NCBI RefSeq assembly: GCF_040750475.1
Contig: NZ_JABJVY010000004.1
Coordinates: forward strand, 191,220 to 255,219
Reading direction: 5' to 3'
Origin: Amorphus sp040750475
GTDB lineage: Bacteria; Pseudomonadota; Alphaproteobacteria; Rhizobiales; Amorphaceae
Length of the DNA: 64,000 bases
This document shows, piece after piece, positions 45,979-54,998 of the stretch. Every line of letters begins with the position of its first letter. The stretch's first letter is position 1. The notes below the pieces were generated by a model. It was not told the DNA's origin. It saw nothing but the letters and a program-made list of their open reading frames with translations, and searched no databases. Made by a program: the position numbers and the translations under genes.

Positions 45979-46758
45979 ATGAGCGAGACGACACCAGAGT
46001 GGCTTTCCGTCGGAGACCCGTCCGATGCGCGGCGGATCGCCGTGCGCAATCGGCCCGGTGCGGAGCCCCGCGTGCTCTGGCTCGGCGGTTTCATGTCCGA
46101 CATGAAAGGCACCAAGGCCGAGGCGCTCGACGAATGGGGCGAACGGGCCGGCCGAGCGGTGACCCGCTTCGACTATTCCGGCCACGGCGAATCGGAAGGT
46201 CAGTTCGTCGACGGCACCATCTCGCGCTGGCTGGAAGAGGCGGAGGCGGTGTTCGAGGCCTACTGCCCCGGCCCGACCATCCTGATCGGCTCGTCCATGG
46301 GGGGCTGGATCTCGCTTCTGCTTGCCCAGCGGTTGAAGGCCAAGGGACAGGCCGACCGGCTCGCCGGCATGGTGCTGATCGCGCCGGCTGCCGATTTCAC
46401 CGAGACGCTGATGTGGGCGGCCTTTCCCGACGACGTTCGGGAGACGATCATGACCGAAGGTGTCTGGAACCGGCCTTCGCCCTACGGCGAAGCGCCCTAT
46501 CCGATCACTCGAGCGCTGATCGTGGATGGGCGGCGCCACCTGCTCTACACCGACCAGGCGATCGAGACCGGCTGTCCGGTCCACATTCTGCAGGGTGTCC
46601 GGGACGAGGACGTGCCGTGGACCCATGTCACCGATCTGGTCTCCCGGCTTGCCCGCGACGACGTCGTGCTCACCCTCGTCAAGGACGGCGATCACCGACT
46701 GTCGCGGCCGCAGGATATCGAACGGCTGATCGCCGCCGTCGAGGGGATTTCGGAGTAG
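45979..46758 (+). CDS. Alpha/beta hydrolase
   Basis: 259 aa. The nucleophile motif is GSSMGGW (Ser near residue 106), preceded by FDYSGHGESEGQ, and the base is in KDGDHRLSRP at the C-terminal end. It resembles ABHD10-type or peptidase S9-like esterases. Substrate not known. AGAAG before the ATG is a weak ribosome site. Its TAG stop is followed by AGCAAG, like the repeat terminus. Confidence 0.87.
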   Translation: MSETTPEWLSVGDPSDARRIAVRNRPGAEPRVLWLGGFMSDMKGTKAEALDEWGERAGRAVTRFDYSGHGESEGQFVDGTISRWLEEAEAVFEAYCPGPTILIGSSMGGWISLLLAQRLKAKGQADRLAGMVLIAPAADFTETLMWAAFPDDVRETIMTEGVWNRPSPYGEAPYPITRALIVDGRRHLLYTDQAIETGCPVHILQGVRDEDVPWTHVTDLVSRLARDDVVLTLVKDGDHRLSRPQDIERLIAAVEGISE

Positions 46759-46925
46759 AGCAAGTCACGAGAAATGGCGACTGATTTCCCTGGAGGCATA
46801 TTCCGCTCACGCTGGCTCGCTCGGCTCGCGGCTTCGCGAGGACGGCCTTCCGACCGGTACGCCGTCGCGCACCGGCTTTGCATTTGGAACCCGATCAATA
46901 AAAGATCAGTTCGGCTTTTCGCGGA

Positions 46926-48512
46926 TTACCCGAACACGACCGAAATCGCGATCGCGAGCAATGACAGCGCGCCCACCCACAACGCCGCCTGGCGCGAGCG
47001 GGTCCGGCGCGCTTCGGCCTCGGCAATCGCGTCCACCGTCTCGGCGGCAAGCGTGAGCCCGGTTTCCGCCATGCCGGAAAAACCCTGGCTCATGCGGGTG
47101 AACTTCTCCACGAAATCGGGAAACTCCGCCATCAGGCGGGCGAGCGCGGACAGCCCTTCGCCGGCCTCCTGCAACCGCCGCGCCGGGCCGATATTGGTCT
47201 CCACCCAGCTTCGCATGACCGGCTCGGCGACGTGCCACATATCCAACTTGGGATCTAGCGAGCGGGCGACGCCCTCAACCACCACCATGGTCTTTTGAAG
47301 CAGGATCAGCCGCGGCTGGGTCGACATGGCGAACAGCTCCGTCACCTCGAAAAGCTGGGTGAGAAGCCGCGCCATGGAGATATCCTTGGCGGTCTGGTCG
47401 CGGATCGGCTCGCCGATCGCCCTCAGTGCCTGGGCGAACACGTCCGGGTCCTGATCGGCGGGCACGTAGCCGGCCTCGAAATGGACCTCTGCGACCATCT
47501 TGTAGTCGCGCGTGATGAAGCCGTAGAGAATGCGCGCAAGGAACGAGCGTTCCGCCGCATTGAGCCGTCCGGTGATGCCGAAATCCACCGCCACCAGCGT
47601 CCCGTCCGGCTCCACGAACAGGTTGCCGGGATGCATGTCGGCATGAAAGAATCCATCGCGCACGGCATGGCGCAGGAACGACTGCATCACCGTCTCGGCG
47701 AGGCTTTCCAGATCGATGCCGGCGGCCTCGATCGCCGCGATCTTGGAGAGCTTGATGCCCTCGATCCATTCCATCGACAGGATGGTCTTGGACGTGCGCG
47801 GCCAGTCCACGGAGGGCACCCGGAACCCCGGATCCTCCCGGCAATTCTCCGCCATTTCCGAAAGCGCCGCAGCTTCCAGCCTCAGATCCATCTCCAGATG
47901 GACGGACCAGGCGAGCGTGTCGACCACGGCGACCGGGCGCAGCCGGCGCGCATGCGGCACGAACCGCTCGATCATGCGGGCGGCGAGATAGAAGCTCTCC
48001 AGATCGCGTGCGAACCGGCCGGCGACACCGGGGCGCAGCACCTTCACGGCGACCTGCTGCTCCTCCCCGTCCCGGTTGAGCACGGTGGCACGATGAACCT
48101 GGGCGATGGAGGCCGCCGCCACCGCCGGCCCGAACGCCACGAACGCCTCCTCCACCGGTCGCCCGAGCCCTTCCTCGACTGCCTTGTGGGCCGCCTCCTC
48201 GGAGATCGGCGGCACCTCGTCCTGCAGCTTGGCGAGTTCGGCGGCCGCATCCGAGCCGACCACGTCGGCCCGGGTCGCCAGGAACTGGCCGAGCTTGACG
48301 TAGGACGGACCGAGCCGGTTGAGCGCCTGGGTCAATCGCGCGGCGGCGTCGGTGCGCTTCACCCCGCGCCGCTCCACCAGCCGGGCGGTGCGGATCGCAA
48401 ACCGGGCGGAGGGCGGCAGATCGGGCAGAACGGCAAGTCCGAACACGCCTTCTCGGGCGAGCACGAAGCCCGCGTGCAGAAGCCGCAGGAACGGCGCGAT
48501 CCGAGGCGCCAT
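46926..48512 (-). CDS. ubiB: Ubiquinone biosynthesis accessory protein UbiB
   Basis: 528 aa atypical kinase-like membrane protein (ABC1/ADCK family) needed for efficient ubiquinone synthesis. Signatures: YVKLGQFLATRAD (KxGQ) and AAASIAQVHRATV, then DMHPGNLFVEPDG and VDFGITG, and two C-terminal hydrophobic segments. It is the gene immediately after ubiE, four bases apart. Confidence 0.94.
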   Translation of the reverse strand: MAPRIAPFLRLLHAGFVLAREGVFGLAVLPDLPPSARFAIRTARLVERRGVKRTDAAARLTQALNRLGPSYVKLGQFLATRADVVGSDAAAELAKLQDEVPPISEEAAHKAVEEGLGRPVEEAFVAFGPAVAAASIAQVHRATVLNRDGEEQQVAVKVLRPGVAGRFARDLESFYLAARMIERFVPHARRLRPVAVVDTLAWSVHLEMDLRLEAAALSEMAENCREDPGFRVPSVDWPRTSKTILSMEWIEGIKLSKIAAIEAAGIDLESLAETVMQSFLRHAVRDGFFHADMHPGNLFVEPDGTLVAVDFGITGRLNAAERSFLARILYGFITRDYKMVAEVHFEAGYVPADQDPDVFAQALRAIGEPIRDQTAKDISMARLLTQLFEVTELFAMSTQPRLILLQKTMVVVEGVARSLDPKLDMWHVAEPVMRSWVETNIGPARRLQEAGEGLSALARLMAEFPDFVEKFTRMSQGFSGMAETGLTLAAETVDAIAEAEARRTRSRQAALWVGALSLLAIAISVVFG

Positions 48513-48516
48513 CAGG

Positions 48517-49299
48517 TCAAACCTTGAAGCCGGAATGGATCATGGCGATGCCGCCCGACAAGGCGCGGTAGCTGACCCTTGAGAAGCCGGCTTCCTCGAT
48601 CTCGAAGGCGAAGCGATCGGGGATCGGGAAGGTGCGGATCGATTCCACCAGATATTGGTAGGGCTGGTCGTCGCCGGTGATCGCGCGGCCGAGCGGCGGG
48701 ATCACCTTGAACGAATAGGTGTCGTAGACCTCCTTGAGCATCGGCAGATCCACAGGCGCGAACTCCAGGCACATGAACCGGCCGCCGCGCTCCAGCACCC
48801 GATAGGCTTCCGACAGGGCGGCGGCACGGTCCGGCACGTTGCGGATGCCGAAGGCGATCGTATAGGCGGCATGGGTGCGCTCGGCGAACGGCAACGCTTC
48901 GGCGTTCGCCTGGACAAAGCGCGCCCGGTCGTCGAGATGGCGCTTTTCGGCGCGCTCCGCCCCAACGCCCAGCATCGCCCCGTTGATATCGGCAACGGTG
49001 ACGCTCACGCCCGGCCCGCCGCGATTGAGGATACGGAAGGCCACATCGCCGGTACCGCCGGCCACGTCGAGCACGCGGTAGGCGCTGCGGCCCGCCTTCG
49101 GCGGCGAAAGCCAGCTCACCATCGCGTCCTTCCAGGCGCGGTGGAGACCGCCGGACATCAGGTCGTTCATCAGGTCGTAGCGGCGGGCGACGCGATGGAA
49201 CACATCATCGACGAGGCGTTGCTTGTCGCCGGCGGCGACCTGGCGGAACCCGAACGGCAGCTCCCGTTCCCTCAGCCCGCGTGTCTCCGTGTCGCTCAT
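48517..49299 (-). CDS. ubiE: Demethylmenaquinone/ubiquinone methyltransferase UbiE
   Basis: 260 aa class I methyltransferase for the C-methylation step of ubiquinone. The DVFHRVARRYDLMNDLMSGG start, SAM motif DVAGGTGDVAF, NAEALPF and FGIRNVPDR are typical. The ATG at 49299 (MSDTETRG) is chosen as homology begins there, though the frame is open further. It is divergent from mutM, 111 bp apart. Confidence 0.95.
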   Translation of the reverse strand: MSDTETRGLRERELPFGFRQVAAGDKQRLVDDVFHRVARRYDLMNDLMSGGLHRAWKDAMVSWLSPPKAGRSAYRVLDVAGGTGDVAFRILNRGGPGVSVTVADINGAMLGVGAERAEKRHLDDRARFVQANAEALPFAERTHAAYTIAFGIRNVPDRAAALSEAYRVLERGGRFMCLEFAPVDLPMLKEVYDTYSFKVIPPLGRAITGDDQPYQYLVESIRTFPIPDRFAFEIEEAGFSRVSYRALSGGIAMIHSGFKV

Positions 49300-49410
49300 T
49301 GTCCTCAACCCTTTCTCGGCGAACGATAGCCGCGCGGCATTCCGCCCGCTATGATCGGCGAAGCGGCCCTGTCCCGCTGCCGCCCGTTCGTCTTCCTTGC
49401 CGACGTTGTG

Positions 49411-50292
49411 ATGCCCGAGCTTCCAGAAGTCGAGACCGTGCGGCGCGGAATAGCGCCGCACCTTGTCGGACACGTGATCCGATCCGTCGAGCAGCGTCGC
49501 CCGGACCTGCGCTTTCCGTTTCCCGAAGGCTTCGTCACCCGTCTATCGGGCCACGAAGTGACCGAACTCGGGCGACGCGCGAAATATCTGCTGGCGCGCC
49601 TCGACGACGGAACCGTGCTCTTGATGCATCTCGGCATGTCGGGATCGTTCCGCATCGAATCGTCCGGCGCCAACGCCATGCCGGGCGATTTCCACCTCGC
49701 CCGCTCCAAGAATCCGGTCCACGACCACGTCGTGTTCCTGCTCGATGACGGCACCCGCATCATCTACAACGATCCCCGCCGCTTCGGCTACATGACGCTG
49801 ATCGCACCCGATGCGCTCGCCGTCCACCCGCTCTTGAAGGATCTCGGCGTCGAGCCTGTGGGCGAGGACCTGACCGGTGCCTATCTCGCCGCCCGATTCG
49901 CCGGCAAGGCGACCTCGCTGAAGGCGGCCTTACTCGACCAGCGCCTGATTGCAGGCCTCGGCAACATCTATGTCTGCGAGGCGCTGTGGCGGGCCAAGCT
50001 GTCGCCTCGGCGCGCGGCGGGCACGATCGCAAAGACCGACGGGACAGCCACGGTCCGCGCCGACCGGCTCGCCCATGCGATCAAGGCCGTGATCGCGGAC
50101 GCCATCGTGGCCGGCGGCTCGTCCTTGCGCGACTATGTCCGCGCCGACGGCTCGCTGGGCTATTTCCAGCACACCTTCGCCGTCTACGATCGCGAGCACG
50201 AGCCCTGCCTGCGCGAAGGCTGTCGTGGAACGATTAAGCGGATCGTGCAGACTGGCCGCTCGACCTTCTTCTGTCCGGAGTGTCAGCGTTAA
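49411..50292 (+). CDS. mutM: Formamidopyrimidine-DNA glycosylase
   Basis: 293 aa. It removes 8-oxoguanine and fapy lesions and nicks the backbone. After Met removal, Pro1 and Glu2 of PELPEVETV are catalytic; the zinc finger is CLREGC, then CPEC at the end. Usual length is 270-295. A long TTG-type leader upstream is ignored. Its TAA stop is directly followed by AGCAATTT, the repeat terminus. Confidence 0.96.
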   Translation: MPELPEVETVRRGIAPHLVGHVIRSVEQRRPDLRFPFPEGFVTRLSGHEVTELGRRAKYLLARLDDGTVLLMHLGMSGSFRIESSGANAMPGDFHLARSKNPVHDHVVFLLDDGTRIIYNDPRRFGYMTLIAPDALAVHPLLKDLGVEPVGEDLTGAYLAARFAGKATSLKAALLDQRLIAGLGNIYVCEALWRAKLSPRRAAGTIAKTDGTATVRADRLAHAIKAVIADAIVAGGSSLRDYVRADGSLGYFQHTFAVYDREHEPCLREGCRGTIKRIVQTGRSTFFCPECQR

Positions 50293-50365
50293 AGCAATTT
50301 CGAGGGAAAAGTGGGAACCGGTTTTCCGTCCGAAATTGCGTCAAAACAACAACTTAGATCCACCA
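50291..50365 (+). repeat. Family A hairpin, short form, best copy
   Basis: Outer stem GCAATTTCG (50294-50302) with CGAAATTGC (50331-50339). Inner GGAAAA (50305-50310) with TTTTCC (50322-50327), loop GTGGGAACCGG at 50311-50321. The tail GTCAAAACAACAACTTAG follows. Confidence 0.95.
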
Positions 50366-50422
50366 AGCGTTGAGCGGTGTGAGGATAGACTTACCCTTCC
50401 AAAGAACGCGAGAGGAGAGACC

Positions 50423-50971
50423 ATGACAGCCGTTTCCCGAACCGCCCGACCCCGTTTTGCCCGCCGGGCGCTGCAGCTCCTGGCGATCGCCCCGTTTCTG
50501 ATGGTCGCATCGGCAGCCCATGCCCAGTCCGCCATCACCGTCAAGCCGCTCTCCGACGATGAATGCACCGCACTGGCCAAGGAACTCAGCAACCGCAGCG
50601 GCGTCTCGGTGGACATGGTCGTCGGCAGTGCTGATTCCTACCTGTTCACCAATGTCGGTGGCACGGCATGCCTGTTCTCCGGAACCGCGACCGGGATCTC
50701 CAAGAACCTGGAAAACCTGTCCAAGATCGCCGGCGGCTTCGAAGGCTGGACCCGCGACAACGCCTACGATGCCGACGGTCCCGACGGCACGAACGCCGCC
50801 TTCACGCGCGGACAGGATTGGTTCGCGGTCTCCGTCTCAGCCGAACCGCCGTCGGGAGAGTGCGAGGACGTGATGATTTCCGACTGCAAGGCGCCGAAGG
50901 AGAAGTGGACCTGGACCGTATCCGGCATCGCCTTCACGGCTCCGGCTTCCTCGGTCAAGCCGGAGTTCTGA
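50423..50971 (+). CDS. Exported protein of unknown function
   Basis: 182 aa. Signal peptide with twin Arg near the start, a hydrophobic LLAIAPFLMVASAA, and AHAQS at the cleavage. The mature part has four Cys (CTALAKE, ACLFSG, GECED and SDCKAP), possibly two disulfides. No family is recognised. GAGAGGAGAG upstream fixes the ATG at 50423. It is followed by repeats and then convergent purH. Confidence 0.78.
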   Translation: MTAVSRTARPRFARRALQLLAIAPFLMVASAAHAQSAITVKPLSDDECTALAKELSNRSGVSVDMVVGSADSYLFTNVGGTACLFSGTATGISKNLENLSKIAGGFEGWTRDNAYDADGPDGTNAAFTRGQDWFAVSVSAEPPSGECEDVMISDCKAPKEKWTWTVSGIAFTAPASSVKPEF

Positions 50972-51026
50972 GCCGGCCCGGACTCAATCGGCACAACCGC
51001 GAAGCCAGCGCGCGCCCGTCAAAAGT

Positions 51027-51124
51027 CACTCCGTCCACTCCGGCGAAAGCCGGAGCCCAGGGCGGGGTTCGCCGGCGCTGATCGTGTCGTGCCGGATTCC
51101 GGCCTGCGCCGGCATGAGCGAAGA
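51027..51124. repeat. Paired inverted repeat, family C copy 5
   Basis: Left arm 51027-51060 (CACTCCGTCCACTCCGGCG) and right arm 51090-51124 are inverted, more diverged than the other copies, with self-folding cores CCGGCGAAAGCCGG. The interior is only about 30 bp. Confidence 0.75.
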
Positions 51125-51193
51125 TTGGGGCGGACGTCCGTCAGTAGTCCGCCCGCCAGCGCGCGCCCAGGCGCCGACTTTGCGTTCTTCCCC

Positions 51194-51242
51194 CGCAATC
51201 CCGGACGGAAAACCGGTGCCCACTTGGTCTGGAAATGCTCTA
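51194..51242 (-). repeat. Family A repeat, minus orientation, ending on the purH stop
   Basis: GGACGGAAAACCGGTGCCCAC is partly conserved, but the inner stem right side is TTGGTC, so it no longer pairs well. The terminal GCTCTAG includes the purH stop (CTA at 51240-51242, TAG on the minus strand). Confidence 0.8.
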
Positions 51243-52856
51243 GTGCCGGAAATGCCGGACGCCGGTGAAAACCATGGCGATACCGGCCTCGTCGGCCGCC
51301 TTGATAACCTCATCGTCGCGCATGGAACCGCCCGGCTGGATAACCGCCGTGGCCCCGGCTTCGATGGCCGCCAAAAGGCCGTCGGCAAACGGGAAGAAGG
51401 CATCGGAAGCGACCACCGAGCCACGGGTCAGCGGCTCTGCGACACCCGCCGCCTCCGCCGCATCGGCCGACTTACGCGCTGCGATCCGCGCCGAATCGAC
51501 CCGGCTCATCTGCCCGGCACCGACACCCACGGTCGCCCCTTCCTTCACGTAGACGATCGCGTTCGACTTGACGTGCTTGGCCACCCGCCAGGCGAATTTC
51601 AGATCCGCCCATTCCTGGTCGGTGGGCGCGCGCTTGGTCGCGACCTTCAGATCGCAATCCTCCACGACCGCCCCGTCGCGATCCTGAACCAGAAAGCCGC
51701 CGGCCACCGACTTCACCAACGGCGTACGCGAGCGCGGGTCCGGCAGGCCGTCGGTCAAAAGCAGACGCAGATTCTTCTTCGCGCCGACGATCGCGATCGC
51801 TTCCTCGCTCGCGCCCGGCGCAATGATGACCTCGGTGAAGATCTCCGTGATCGCCTTGGCGGCCTCGACATCGAGTGGCCGGTTCAAGGCGACGATGCCC
51901 CCGAAAGCCGATACCGGATCGCAGGTGAGCGCCTTCTTGTAAGCCTCGACGAGGCTTGCCCCTTCCGCCACGCCGCACGGGTTGGCGTGCTTGATGATGG
52001 CAACCGCGGCCGTGCGCGCCGGATCGAATTCGGCGGCGAGTTCGAAAGCAGCGTCGGTATCGTTGATGTTGTTGTAGGAGAGCGCCTTGCCCTGCACCTG
52101 GCGGGCCGTCGCCACGCCCGGCCGACTTGCGCCGGTGGCGTAGAAGCCGGCCTTCTGGTGCGGGTTTTCGCCGTAGCGCATCTCGGAGATCAGCTTGCCG
52201 CCGAGCGAGACCCAGGTCCGGTCCGGATTTTCCTCTTCGCCGGCGAACCAGGTGGAGATCGCCGCGTCGTAGGCTGCCGTGCGCGCATAGGCCTTGCCGG
52301 CAAGCCGGCGACGAAGCGCGAACGAAAGCTCGCCGCCGCCATCCGCAAGGGCATCGAGGACGGGACCGTAGTCGGCCGGATCGACCAGCACGGTCACATA
52401 AGCGTGGTTCTTGGCGGCCGCCCGGATCATCGCCGGGCCGCCGATATCGATCTGCTCGACCACCTCGCGCGCCGGCGCGCCGGAAGCGACCGTCTTCTCG
52501 AACGGATAGAGGTCGATCACCAGTAGATCGATCGGATCGATGTTGTGCTCGGCCATCTGGGCGGCGTGCTCCGGCTCGTCGCGAATGCCGAGCAGGCCAC
52601 CATGAACCAGCGGATGCAGCGTCTTCACCCGGCCACCGAGAATCTCCGGAAAGCCGGTCACGTCGGAGACGTCGGTGACCGCGACGCCGGCCTCAGACAG
52701 CGTCCGCGCGGTGCCGCCGGTCGACAGGATCTGAACGCCGCGCGCGGCAAGGGCGGCCGCGAACTCCGCGACACCGGTCTTGTCGGACACCGAAATCAGG
52801 GCGCGCCGGACGGCAACACGATCGGGCAAGGGCACGGACGACGGCGAGGCCACCAT
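51240..52856 (-). CDS. purH: Bifunctional AICAR transformylase/IMP cyclohydrolase
   Basis: 538 aa, the last two steps of IMP synthesis. The N-terminal MGS-like domain carries ILSTGGTARTL and GGRVKTLHP (cyclohydrolase part); the C-terminal transformylase has RYGENPHQKA with the catalytic Lys-His pair and NPCGVAEG. Length is normal for the family. The TAG stop is given by a family A end; another family A copy lies 16 bp upstream of the start, so the gene is flanked by the repeat in opposite orientations. Confidence 0.97.
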   Translation of the reverse strand: MVASPSSVPLPDRVAVRRALISVSDKTGVAEFAAALAARGVQILSTGGTARTLSEAGVAVTDVSDVTGFPEILGGRVKTLHPLVHGGLLGIRDEPEHAAQMAEHNIDPIDLLVIDLYPFEKTVASGAPAREVVEQIDIGGPAMIRAAAKNHAYVTVLVDPADYGPVLDALADGGGELSFALRRRLAGKAYARTAAYDAAISTWFAGEEENPDRTWVSLGGKLISEMRYGENPHQKAGFYATGASRPGVATARQVQGKALSYNNINDTDAAFELAAEFDPARTAAVAIIKHANPCGVAEGASLVEAYKKALTCDPVSAFGGIVALNRPLDVEAAKAITEIFTEVIIAPGASEEAIAIVGAKKNLRLLLTDGLPDPRSRTPLVKSVAGGFLVQDRDGAVVEDCDLKVATKRAPTDQEWADLKFAWRVAKHVKSNAIVYVKEGATVGVGAGQMSRVDSARIAARKSADAAEAAGVAEPLTRGSVVASDAFFPFADGLLAAIEAGATAVIQPGGSMRDDEVIKAADEAGIAMVFTGVRHFRH

Positions 52857-52871
52857 GAGACGGTCCTTTCT

Positions 52872-52940
52872 CAGAGCGTGTCCGGGCGAAGTGGGAACCG
52901 GTTCGCCGTCCGGAAACGCATCAAGACATTGATTTGAAGC
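52872..52940 (+). repeat. Family A hairpin upstream of purH
   Basis: Inner stem GGCGAA (52885-52890) with TTCGCC (52902-52907), loop GTGGGAACCGG at 52891-52901. Outer GCGTGTCCG (52876-52884) with CGGAAACGC (52911-52919) has one mismatch. It sits in the leader region of purH, antisense to it. Confidence 0.92.
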
Positions 52941-53032
52941 CGCTCAGCAATGCGAGGAAAGGCGGAGCGGCGGGGATGCGAGAGGCCGGTAGCACACTTT
53001 CCCTCAAAACCGGAAGCGGCGGCCGGACGCGA

Positions 53033-54778
53033 TCACAGAAGAAGCGGCTCGGTGGGGGTCTCCTCGCCGGAACGCTTGCGCGGCCGGACGCGATCGGCCT
53101 CCTTTTCCAGCCGCCACGTCACCTCGGTCGCCCCGGCCACGCGGCCGTAGAGCACGATCTGGCTGGAGCGCCGCATCCCGTGCGCGCCGGCCAGAAACAC
53201 CGTCTCCTCCAGCTCCGGCTCGATCTCGTCGGCGACGAACCGCCAGGCCGAGCGGTCCGGACAGACCAGAAGCACGCTGCGCCCATTCTGGCTGCGGTTG
53301 GCCTTGATCTGGGGATGGAGATGAAAGCGCACGGCGAACGAGGTCCGCTCCCCGGCGCCCGACGTGGCGGGCTCCAGCCGGTCGCGGCCCATCACGATGC
53401 GCCCGCTGATGTCCATCACGAGGGTGCGTTCGTGGGTCAGGCCGTAACCCGCCAGATAACCATCGTGTTCGGCGACCACCGCAACCTGGTCGGGATCGTC
53501 CTCGCGCCTGGTCTCCACGTGCCGGGGACCGGCATGGAGCAGCGGACCGAGACGGGCTCCGATGCCATGATTCGGAAGGATCCGGGCCGACGAGGTGTCG
53601 TCGACCACCAGCGTGGAATGTGCCGCCGTGGAGCGCGCCACGGCGCGCCAGACCGCGCGCCCACCCGCCGGCATACCGCAATTGACGATGATCCGGTTGC
53701 CGCCGTCGGACATCTCGAAGGACAGGCACCCGGCGTGCGCCTGACGGGCGAAGCGCAAGGGCGGCGGCACCCCGGTATCCATCAGCACGACGGCCTCACC
53801 CGCGTCGATTCTCTGATAGCCGGAATGGCGGGCGTGGCTTGGCGCCGTACCGCGCGAATCGTCGTAGGCGAGCACGGTGGCAACCAGGTCGGTCTCGGTC
53901 GCGCCCATGCCGTTGAACAGGCCGAACGCACCATCGCCGTGGCGGAAGAAGCGCAGCATCGGCATCATCCGGTCGATCGCCTCGCCGACCGTGGCGGACG
54001 GCGTCGTGCCACGCACCGACAAAGCCTGCCGAATCGGCAACAGGTCGATCAGGATTTCCAGAATGACACCGGGATGGCGTGAAATATGCCCGCCATCGGG
54101 CAGGATCTGGACGGCGAGTTCCCGGTCCAGCGCCCGCATCGCCCAACGGGCAAGCCCGGGTTGGTCGGCAATCGCTGCCGCCGCCGCCGTCAGCGCCAGG
54201 ACGATCCGCATGCGCGGCAAGCCGTCCTCCGCGCGCGGAAAAGCGCAACGAAGCTGGTGCACATGCCGGCCGATCGCCTTCAGAAAGCGCTGATAGAAGG
54301 CGTGGTCGCAGTCTTCCAGGATCAGCGGCGATTGGGACAGCCAGGACAGAAGCCGGCGAGCCGCGACCGAATCGTCCCAAGCGACCGGCGGCAACTTGGA
54401 GCCGAGCTTGATCCACTCGTCCACCAGCGCCCGAGCATTGGAGCGCGATAGGGTGGAATCGGAGGCGCGCAAATGGCGCAACCAGGAGAAGCCGTGCAGC
54501 GCCCGGGCCCACTCAATCGAAGGTGGTTCGATAAGGAAAGGAGATTGGCCGCCGACATCGACGGCATGCCCGGCAAAGGTGAACAGACCGGCATAGATAT
54601 CCGTCGCGACCGTCGGGTCAGCCGTGCGCACGTCCTGCGGTGCGATCACCAACCGGGTCGGCGTCGACTGGGCCAGCGGGCCGATGAGGTCCCACCTGCT
54701 CGGCAGATGCGACCCGATGGTCTTTCTGATGGCGAGCGACCAGAGTTGCCCCCAGTCGGAACCGGTGCGTGTCGCCAT
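53033..54778 (-). CDS. Heparinase II/III family protein
   Basis: 581 aa. The N-terminal 330 residues are an all-helical toroid (FAGHAVDVG, SWLRHLRASD, FPRAEDGLPRMR), the C-terminal part a beta-rich HepII/III-like domain (VVNCGMP in context, ARSTAAHSTLVVDD). Such proteins are lyase relatives for polysaccharides. It is regularly found between rsmB and purH in this order, which is a strong gene-order match but gives no substrate. No signal peptide is visible. Confidence 0.88.
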   Translation of the reverse strand: MATRTGSDWGQLWSLAIRKTIGSHLPSRWDLIGPLAQSTPTRLVIAPQDVRTADPTVATDIYAGLFTFAGHAVDVGGQSPFLIEPPSIEWARALHGFSWLRHLRASDSTLSRSNARALVDEWIKLGSKLPPVAWDDSVAARRLLSWLSQSPLILEDCDHAFYQRFLKAIGRHVHQLRCAFPRAEDGLPRMRIVLALTAAAAAIADQPGLARWAMRALDRELAVQILPDGGHISRHPGVILEILIDLLPIRQALSVRGTTPSATVGEAIDRMMPMLRFFRHGDGAFGLFNGMGATETDLVATVLAYDDSRGTAPSHARHSGYQRIDAGEAVVLMDTGVPPPLRFARQAHAGCLSFEMSDGGNRIIVNCGMPAGGRAVWRAVARSTAAHSTLVVDDTSSARILPNHGIGARLGPLLHAGPRHVETRREDDPDQVAVVAEHDGYLAGYGLTHERTLVMDISGRIVMGRDRLEPATSGAGERTSFAVRFHLHPQIKANRSQNGRSVLLVCPDRSAWRFVADEIEPELEETVFLAGAHGMRRSSQIVLYGRVAGATEVTWRLEKEADRVRPRKRSGEETPTEPLLL

Positions 54779-54912
54779 TGACGGGGTGTTTGCTCCCGGA
54801 AATCCAAAGGTCTCGCGGCTCGCGCGATTCGAGCGCGCCGTCGCCGCACCACCCTAGGGTTTCCCCCCTGAAATGCGAAGGGCCCGAAAGCTTGTTTGCC
54901 AAGAAGATATTC

Positions 54913-54926
54913 GCGCAAGCTTGCGC
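54913..54926. promoter_or_regulatory. 14-bp palindrome upstream of the heparinase-like gene
   Basis: GCGCAAGCTTGCGC is a perfect 7+7 dyad 135 bp before the heparinase start, in the 220-bp gap before rsmB. It could be an operator. No protein is known for it. Nothing else stands out in 54779-54998. Confidence 0.3.
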
Positions 54927-54998
54927 AGGCGGTTAAGCGCGTTTTCTGCGCAACAGGGTGCGCAACCACGGCGGACGGCGCGCAACCGCTGCCCAGGC

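Noticed and set aside
49300..49410. Replication origin near mutM and ubiE
   Set aside because: In some relatives dnaA lies near mutM, but here there is no dnaA, no DnaA-box cluster that I can see and no AT-rich unwinding region.
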